Positions 6,957 to 11,620 of a stretch of DNA of 11,620 bases are shown piece by piece. The stretch comes from Deltaproteobacteria bacterium (GTDB lineage Bacteria; Desulfobacterota; Desulfuromonadia; Geobacterales; DSM-12255): contig JAGFXN010000020.1 of the NCBI GenBank assembly GCA_017861215.1, positions 1-11,620 on the forward strand, written 5' to 3'. The stretch's first letter is position 1, and each line of letters opens with the position of its first letter. The notes beneath the pieces are model-generated. The model was not told the DNA's origin, made no database searches, and saw only the letters and a program-made list of their open reading frames with translations. The position numbers were made by a program, and so were the translations under genes.

Positions 6957-6976
6957 TTTCTTGATACTTTCTTGAT
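6957..6976 (+). promoter_or_regulatory. Tandem direct repeat, possible KdpE (OmpR-family) binding site
   Basis: TTTCTTGAT occurs at 6957-6965 and again at 6968-6976, an 11-bp period that puts both copies on one face of the helix. OmpR/PhoB-type regulators, which include KdpE, bind such head-to-tail repeats. The repeat ends 16 bp upstream of the only recognisable -35-like box before the kdp operon (6993). The link to KdpE is inference from position and geometry. Confidence 0.4.
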
Positions 6977-6992
6977 GCCCCTGCCCGCCATT

Positions 6993-7025
6993 TTGACACC
7001 GTTTTTAGCTTGCCCCTGCTACCCT
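6993..7025 (+). promoter_or_regulatory. Weak candidate promoter of the kdp operon
   Basis: A perfect TTGACA lies at 6993-6998, but no good -10 follows at 16-18 bp. The nearest option is TGCTACCCT (7017-7025), an extended-type -10 with poor spacing (21 bp). A weak core promoter would fit an activator-dependent operon such as kdp, but the start site is not resolved. Confidence 0.3.
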
Positions 7026-7065
7026 GAAATCATGCAAGGAACCTTGAGTTTGCGGGAGCACAGCC

Positions 7066-7299
7066 ATGAAAGCCTATATGTACAATGCGGAAAACGGCCT
7101 GTATGCAGGTGAAACCTTTGCGGAACCTGATATGCTTGTGTACGAGGACGGGATCACGACGGTTCCCCCTCCCGACTATGAGCACGGGCAGGTGCCGGTG
7201 TTCAACCGGGAACGGCAGCTTTGGGAAGTGCTCCCGGTCGCCATAGTTCGTCAGTTGCTCTATAGCAACCCGTCGAGATCCAGGGAGATCCCCTTGTGA
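7066..7299 (+). CDS. Small hypothetical protein, first gene of the kdp operon, translationally coupled to kdpA
   Basis: This 77-residue frame has a good ribosome binding site (GGGAG at 7054-7058, 7 nt from ATG 7066). Its TGA overlaps the kdpA GTG in a GTGA junction, so it is very probably translated and coupled to kdpA. It is not KdpF: that protein is a hydrophobic single-span peptide of about 30 residues, while this one is soluble-looking. Its body has the pattern Y-N-x-x-x-GLYAGE, then TTVPPPDYEHGQVPVFN, then a Trp (QLWEV). That vaguely resembles the short Pro/Gly/Trp modules found in phage tail-fibre-associated proteins, a low-confidence impression from memory. The basic C-terminal tail (RQLLYSNPSRSREIPL) may have been shaped by the overlap with the kdpA ribosome binding site. 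Function unknown. Confidence 0.7.
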   Translation: MKAYMYNAENGLYAGETFAEPDMLVYEDGITTVPPPDYEHGQVPVFNRERQLWEVLPVAIVRQLLYSNPSRSREIPL

Positions 7300-9074
7300 A
7301 CAGCTATGAATGGCTGCAGACGGCTCTTTTATTCGCCATAGTACTGGCGCTGGTCAAGCCGCTGGGCAGCTTCATGGCCAGGGTATTCCAGGGGGAGCGA
7401 ACCTTCCTGTCGCCGCTCCTGGCACCCTGCGAAAGGGTGATCTACCGCGTCTGCGGGGTAAAGCCGGAAGATGAGATGGGATGGCAGCGCTACGCCGTTG
7501 CCATGCTTCTCTTCAACCTGGCGCTGTTTGTCCCACTCTTTGCTTTGCTGCTGACCCAGCACTTGCTGCCGCTCAACCCACAGAAACTGACGGCCTTCAG
7601 CTGGCAGCAGGCACTGAACACGGCGGTCAGCTTCACGACCAACACCAACTGGCAGGCCTATGGCGGTGAACAGGCGGCCAGCTACTTCACCCAGATGGCG
7701 GGGCTGGCGGTGCACAATTTCGTCTCCGCCGCCACCGGCATGGCCATCGTCATCGCCCTGATCCGCGGTTTTGCCCGACGCAAGACAGCCGCCATCGGCA
7801 ATTTCTGGGTGGATCTGATCCGCGGCACCCTCTATGTCCTCCTGCCGCTCTCTCTCATCGCCTCCTTGCTGCTAGTCTCCCAGGGAGTCATCCAGAATTT
7901 CGGTGCCTACCGGACGGTGCCGCTGCTGCAGCCGCTCACCTACGACAAGCCGCAGCTGGACGACAAAGGCAATGCACTCAAGGATGGCAAGGGGAACCCG
8001 GTCACCGAGAGGGTAACTGTGCGGGAGGCCGTCATCCCTATGGGGCCGGTCGCCTCCCAGGAGGCGATCAAGGAGTTGGGGACCAACGGCGGCGGCTTTT
8101 TCAACGCCAACTCGGCCCACCCGTTCGAGAACCCGACACCCCTCACCCACATGCTGGAGATCCTGTTGATTCTTCTTGTCCCCGGGGCCCTCACCTATAC
8201 CTTCGGCGTCATGGTGGGCAATACCCGCCAGGGCTGGACGCTTTTGGGCGTGATGCTATTTATCCTGATCGTCTCCTTCGGCATCCTGCAATGGGCGGAG
8301 GCAGCGGGCAATCCGCTGCTGGCCCAAGTCGGCGTGCAGGGGGCGAACCTGGAGGGGAAAGAGCTGCGCTTCGGCCTGGCCGGTACCAGCCTTTTCGAAG
8401 TGGCCACCACCGGCACCTCCTGCGGTGCGGTCGCCGCCATGCACGACTCCCTCACCCCGCTGGGGGGCATGGTCCCGCTTTCCCTGATCCTGCTGGGCGA
8501 GATCGTCTTCGGCGGCGTCGGCTCCGGCCTCTATACCATGCTCGCTTTCGCCATCATCGCTGTCTTCGTCTCCGGCCTGATGATCGGCCGGACGCCGGAA
8601 TACCTGGGCAAGAAGATCGAAGTGCGGGAGATGTGGCTGTCAATCGTGACGATTTTGACGGCCGGGGTCGTGGTGCTGGCCCTGTCGGGCATCGCCATGA
8701 TCACCCCGTCTGCCGTCGCCTCCATGGCCAACCCCGGCGGCCACGGCCTCTCCGAGGTGCTCTACGCCTTCGCCTCCATGGCCAACAACAACGGCAGCGC
8801 CTTTGCCGGCCTGAACGCCAACGTCAATTTCTATAACATCCTCGGTTCCCTGGCGATGACCCTTGGCCGCTACGTGCCGGCGGTTGCAGTACTGGCCATG
8901 GCCGGTTCCCTGGCGGAGAAGAAATATGTCCCGCCGAGCCTGGGCACCCTGCCGACCGACAAGGCGCCGTTTGCCATCTGGCTGACTCTCGTCATCCTCA
9001 TCGTCGGCGCGCTGACCTTTTTCCCGGCACTGTCGCTCGGACCGATCGTCGAACACCTGACCATGGTACGGTAG
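7296..9074 (+). CDS. kdpA: K+-transporting ATPase subunit A (potassium channel-like subunit)
   Basis: KdpA is the membrane subunit that selects and admits K+ in the KdpFABC pump. All four pore-loop regions of the SKT-type channel fold are present: TTNTNWQAYGGE (from 114), GTNGGGFFNANSAHPFENP (from 262), TTGTSCGAV (from 371) and NNNGSAFAGL (from 497). Each carries the expected filter glycine, and many hydrophobic spans separate them. At 592 residues it is about 35 longer than E. coli KdpA. Most of the excess is a hydrophilic insert at about 216-245 (DDKGNALKDGKGNP region), just before the conserved PMGPVASQEAIK block and probably extracytoplasmic. The start is GTG 7296, with AGGGAG at 7282-7287, overlapping the preceding small gene by 4 bases. 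The gene is intact. Confidence 0.97.
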   Translation: MNSYEWLQTALLFAIVLALVKPLGSFMARVFQGERTFLSPLLAPCERVIYRVCGVKPEDEMGWQRYAVAMLLFNLALFVPLFALLLTQHLLPLNPQKLTAFSWQQALNTAVSFTTNTNWQAYGGEQAASYFTQMAGLAVHNFVSAATGMAIVIALIRGFARRKTAAIGNFWVDLIRGTLYVLLPLSLIASLLLVSQGVIQNFGAYRTVPLLQPLTYDKPQLDDKGNALKDGKGNPVTERVTVREAVIPMGPVASQEAIKELGTNGGGFFNANSAHPFENPTPLTHMLEILLILLVPGALTYTFGVMVGNTRQGWTLLGVMLFILIVSFGILQWAEAAGNPLLAQVGVQGANLEGKELRFGLAGTSLFEVATTGTSCGAVAAMHDSLTPLGGMVPLSLILLGEIVFGGVGSGLYTMLAFAIIAVFVSGLMIGRTPEYLGKKIEVREMWLSIVTILTAGVVVLALSGIAMITPSAVASMANPGGHGLSEVLYAFASMANNNGSAFAGLNANVNFYNILGSLAMTLGRYVPAVAVLAMAGSLAEKKYVPPSLGTLPTDKAPFAIWLTLVILIVGALTFFPALSLGPIVEHLTMVR

Positions 9075-9092
9075 AACAGTCAAAAAAGAATT

Positions 9093-9182
9093 GGACGCGG
9101 ATGAACGCGGAAAAGGCGGATCAAGGCAGTAAACCCTGAATCGAACGTTTTTAGATCCGCGTTCATCAGATTTTGTCCGCGG
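9093..9182. repeat. CGCGGAT-type inverted-repeat element between kdpA and kdpB
   Basis: The 156-bp kdpA-kdpB gap holds GATGAACGCGGA at 9100-9111 and its exact complement TCCGCGTTCATC at 9156-9167. A competing inner pair is GCGGATC (9116-9122) with GATCCGC (9154-9160). The left arm has three GCGGA units and the right arm several TCCGC units, so more than one stem-loop is possible in the kdp mRNA. The element lacks a T-run directly after the stem, so it is not a classic terminator. Its composition resembles the dispersed CGCGGATGAACGCGGAT-style repeats I recall from other bacterial genomes. That resemblance is from memory and unchecked. Confidence 0.7.
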
Positions 9183-9230
9183 CCTATTGTTTTTCGCTTG
9201 CATGTTTTTCGAATTTTATAGGAGTTATAA

Positions 9231-11297
9231 ATGTCCAAACATGCTCCGGAACCCGTGTCCATCTTCGACGTGCGGATAATAAAACCCGCCCTGCTCGATT
9301 CTTTCAAGAAGCTCGATCCACGCATCCTCTGGCGCAACCCGGTCATGTTCTGCGTCGAGATCGCCAGCGCCATCACCATGGTCACCTTCTTCATGTCTCT
9401 CACCGGCGCCAACCGGGAGCCGGCCTGGTTCACCGGCACGGTCTCGCTCTGGCTCTGGCTGACGGTGGTCTTCTCTACCTTTGCCGAGGCGTTGGCAGAA
9501 GGGCGGGGCAAAGCCCGCGCCGCCTCGCTGCGCAAGAGCCGCACCGACATAACCGCCAAGCGTCTGGACCAGCCCGAATTCGGCGCCGCCTGTACCCCCG
9601 TCGGCGCCAGCCAGCTGCGCAAGGGGGAGCTGATCCTGGTGGAGGCTGGCGAGATGATCGCCGGCGATGGCGACGTCGTGGCCGGCGCAGCCTTGGTCAA
9701 TGAGGCGGCGGTGACCGGCGAGTCCGCCCCGGTGATCCGCGAATCGGGAGGGGACCGCAGCGCCGTAACCGGCGGCACCACGGTCATTGCCAACGCCATC
9801 ATCGTCAGGATTACCGCCAACCCGGGTGAGACCTTCCTCGACCGGATGATCGGCCTGATCGAGGGGGCCAAGCGGCGCAAGACCCCCAACGAGGTCGCCC
9901 TGGAAGTGCTGCTGATTGCCCTCACCCTCGTCTTCCTGCTGGTCTGCGCCAACATCAGTCCGCTCTCCGTCTACAGCGTCAAGGCCGCCGGGCAGGGGAC
10001 GCCGGTATCCTTGACCATCCTCGTGGCGCTGTTCGTCTGCCTTGCCCCCACCACCATCGCCGCCCTGCTGCCGGCCATCGGCATTGCCGGCATGGACCGC
10101 CTCTTTCAGAAGAACGTCATCGCCCTCTCCGGCCGGGCGATCGAAGCGGCCGGGGATGTCAATGTGCTGCTGCTGGACAAGACCGGCACCATCACCCACG
10201 GCAACCGGGAGGCGGTGGCCTTTGTGCCGGTGGGTGGCCACAGCGAACTGGAGCTGGCACAAGCCGCCCTGATGGCATCGCTGGCCGACGAAACCCCGGA
10301 AGGGCGCAGTGTGGTGGTTCTGGCGAAGCAGAACTACGGTCTGAGCAGGGAAGCCCCTCCGGATGCCGAGACCGTGGAGTTCAGCGCCGACACGCGCCTC
10401 TCCGGCATGAATCTTGACGGCAGTTGCTACCGCAAGGGGGCAGCGGATGCGACTATTGCCTTTGTCAAAAAGCTGGGCTGCACGGCCATCTCCGCCGACC
10501 TTGCCGCTGTAGTCGACCGGATCGCCCGGGCCGGGGCCACACCGCTGGTGGTCTGCAAGGATTGCGAGATCCTCGGGGTAATCAACCTCAAGGACATCGT
10601 CAAGGCCGGCATCCAGGAGCGCTTCCTGCAGCTGCGCAGCATGGGGATCAAGACGGTGATGATCACCGGCGACAATCCGCTCACCGCCGCCGCCATTGCC
10701 GCCGAGGCCCAGGTGGACGACTTCCTTGCCCAGGCCAAGCCGGAAGAGAAGCTGCGCCTGATCCGAGACTACCAGGAGCAGGGCTTCATGGTCGCCATGA
10801 CCGGCGACGGCACCAACGACGCCCCGGCGTTGGCCCAGGCCGATGTGGCCGTGGCCATGAACACCGGCACGCAGCCGGCCCGCGAGGCGGCCAACATAAT
10901 CGATCTTGACTCGAACCCCACCAAGCTGCTCGACATCGTTGAGGTCGGCAAGCAGATCCTCATGACCCGCGGCAACCTGACCACCTTCAGCATCTCCAAC
11001 GATATTGCCAAGTACTTTGCCATCATCCCGGCGATGATGCTTTCCATCTATCCGCAACTGGGGGTGCTCAACGTCATGCACCTGGCGAGCCCCTTCAGCG
11101 CCATCCTGTCGGCGGTCATCTTCAATGCGATCATTATCCCGTTGCTGGTGCCGCTGGCCCTGAAGGGGACAAAGTTCCGGCCGCTGCCGGCTGAAAAGCT
11201 GCTGATCCATAACCTGCTGCTCTACGGGGCGGGGGGGATTATTGCACCGTTTGTCGGCATCAAGGCGATCGACGTCTTCATCGGCATGTTCGTGTAA
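9231..11297 (+). CDS. kdpB: K+-transporting ATPase subunit B (P-type ATPase)
   Basis: KdpB is the ATP-hydrolysing subunit that energises K+ uptake. The 688-residue length is normal for the family. The actuator-domain motif TGES is at 162-165, the phosphorylation motif DKTGT at 316-320 with D316 as phosphoacceptor, and the hinge motif GDGTNDAPA starts at 525. A nucleotide-binding KGA motif (YRKGAADATIAF) lies between them. N-terminal spans at about 39-57 and 69-87, a pair at about 227-283 and three C-terminal spans fit the seven-helix topology. S165 in TGES corresponds to the E. coli serine whose phosphorylation shuts the pump off at high K+. The start ATG 9231 has AGGAG at 9220-9224. The gene is intact. 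It lies 156 bp after kdpA, an unusually wide gap filled by a repeat, and 11 bp before kdpC. Confidence 0.98.
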   Translation: MSKHAPEPVSIFDVRIIKPALLDSFKKLDPRILWRNPVMFCVEIASAITMVTFFMSLTGANREPAWFTGTVSLWLWLTVVFSTFAEALAEGRGKARAASLRKSRTDITAKRLDQPEFGAACTPVGASQLRKGELILVEAGEMIAGDGDVVAGAALVNEAAVTGESAPVIRESGGDRSAVTGGTTVIANAIIVRITANPGETFLDRMIGLIEGAKRRKTPNEVALEVLLIALTLVFLLVCANISPLSVYSVKAAGQGTPVSLTILVALFVCLAPTTIAALLPAIGIAGMDRLFQKNVIALSGRAIEAAGDVNVLLLDKTGTITHGNREAVAFVPVGGHSELELAQAALMASLADETPEGRSVVVLAKQNYGLSREAPPDAETVEFSADTRLSGMNLDGSCYRKGAADATIAFVKKLGCTAISADLAAVVDRIARAGATPLVVCKDCEILGVINLKDIVKAGIQERFLQLRSMGIKTVMITGDNPLTAAAIAAEAQVDDFLAQAKPEEKLRLIRDYQEQGFMVAMTGDGTNDAPALAQADVAVAMNTGTQPAREAANIIDLDSNPTKLLDIVEVGKQILMTRGNLTTFSISNDIAKYFAIIPAMMLSIYPQLGVLNVMHLASPFSAILSAVIFNAIIIPLLVPLALKGTKFRPLPAEKLLIHNLLLYGAGGIIAPFVGIKAIDVFIGMFV

Positions 11298-11308
11298 GGG
11301 GTGCCATC

Positions 11309-11620
11309 ATGAAAGATCTGAAAACCGCCATTCTGCTGTTTCTGGCTTTTACCATCATCTGCGGCGGCATCTACCCGGCGGTGGTCACCGGCATCGCCCA
11401 AGTCGCTTTTCCGGCTCAGGCCAATGGCAGTTTCATCACTGACGAGAGCGGCACGGAGACCGGCTCCCGCCTGATCGGCCAGCCTTTCTCCGCGTCGCAG
11501 TACTTCTGGCCGCGCCCTTCGGCCACAACCGGTTTCGCCTACAATCCGCTGGCTTCGGGTGGCTCCAACTACGGGCCGACCAATCCCGTTTACCTGAAGA
11601 CGGTTGGCGACCGGGTAAAA
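11309..11620 (+). CDS. kdpC: K+-transporting ATPase subunit C, N-terminal part (cut by window edge)
   Basis: The first 104 residues are visible and the frame is open to the edge. The N-terminus has one membrane anchor (AILLFLAFTIICGGIYPAVV, about 7-26), followed by the conserved extracytoplasmic signatures GSRLIGQPF, YFWPRPSA, YNPLASGGSN and YGPTNPVYL. These are diagnostic of KdpC, which stabilises the KdpAB complex and affects its apparent ATP affinity. Family members are about 190 residues, so roughly half is missing. AAGGGG at 11296-11301 overlaps the kdpB stop codon and sits 7 nt before ATG 11309, consistent with one operon. Confidence 0.97.
   Translation, partial: MKDLKTAILLFLAFTIICGGIYPAVVTGIAQVAFPAQANGSFITDESGTETGSRLIGQPFSASQYFWPRPSATTGFAYNPLASGGSNYGPTNPVYLKTVGDRVK

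Noticed and set aside
6993..7025. Sigma-54 promoter for kdp
   Set aside because: No GG/GC pair with the required -24/-12 spacing was found around the TTGACACC and TTGCCC stretches.
9183..9220. Separate internal promoter for kdpB
   Set aside because: The AT-rich stretch has TTTATA at 9215-9220 but no matching -35 at 16-18 bp, and it would place the start inside the ribosome binding site and start codon region.
9225..11210. A 661-codon open frame on the minus strand opposite kdpB
   Set aside because: Its translation is rich in Gly, Asp, His, Gln and Arg, with no domain. It is the antisense shadow of a high-GC3 P-type ATPase gene.

Overview
The window looks like a chromosomal segment from a Geobacter-type bacterium (Desulfuromonadales/Geobacterales). 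This assignment is an inference from gene content, protein sequence style, the use of TTG and GTG starts beside strong purine-rich ribosome binding sites, and moderately high G+C. No rRNA or tRNA is present to confirm it. Nearly all of the window is core housekeeping and potassium-transport sequence. I see no defence system, prophage, integrase or CRISPR array.

Left part (1-2070): the 3' end of a cpoB/ybgF-type TPR gene of the Tol-Pal system runs into a perfect 12-bp stem terminator. That terminator is shared with a convergent, apparently single tat gene (TatA/TatB family, minus strand). The tat gene and nadA (quinolinate synthase, plus strand) diverge from a compact pair of sigma70-type promoters whose -35 boxes lie 11 bp apart. 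Downstream of nadA is a 353-bp gap. It holds a 164-bp nested, co-centred palindromic element with 13-bp perfect inverted repeats near its ends, followed by a promoter.

Middle part (2071-6853): a class-B (zinc-finger-less) DnaJ/CbpA-like co-chaperone on the plus strand converges on a two-gene minus-strand operon. That operon is ileS (isoleucyl-tRNA synthetase) followed, after a single spacer base, by a secreted SurA-type peptidyl-prolyl isomerase with one parvulin domain. ileS has a good promoter with a short leader of about 28 nt, which leaves no room for a T-box.

Right part (6854-11620): a kdp operon for the high-affinity ATP-driven K+ importer. It begins with a 77-codon reading frame of unknown function that overlaps the kdpA GTG start by 4 bases and sits where kdpF is often found. 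kdpA, kdpB and the first 104 codons of kdpC follow. kdpA and kdpB are unusually far apart (156 bp), and the gap holds a CGCGGAT-type inverted-repeat element. Upstream lie two 9-bp direct repeats with an 11-bp period, a plausible KdpE (OmpR-family) site. kdpC runs off the right edge, and any kdpD/kdpE genes would lie beyond it.

The parts most worth a second look are non-coding or small: the 164-bp palindrome after nadA, the repeat inside the kdp operon, and the small protein gene coupled to kdpA. The large enzymes themselves look conventional and intact.
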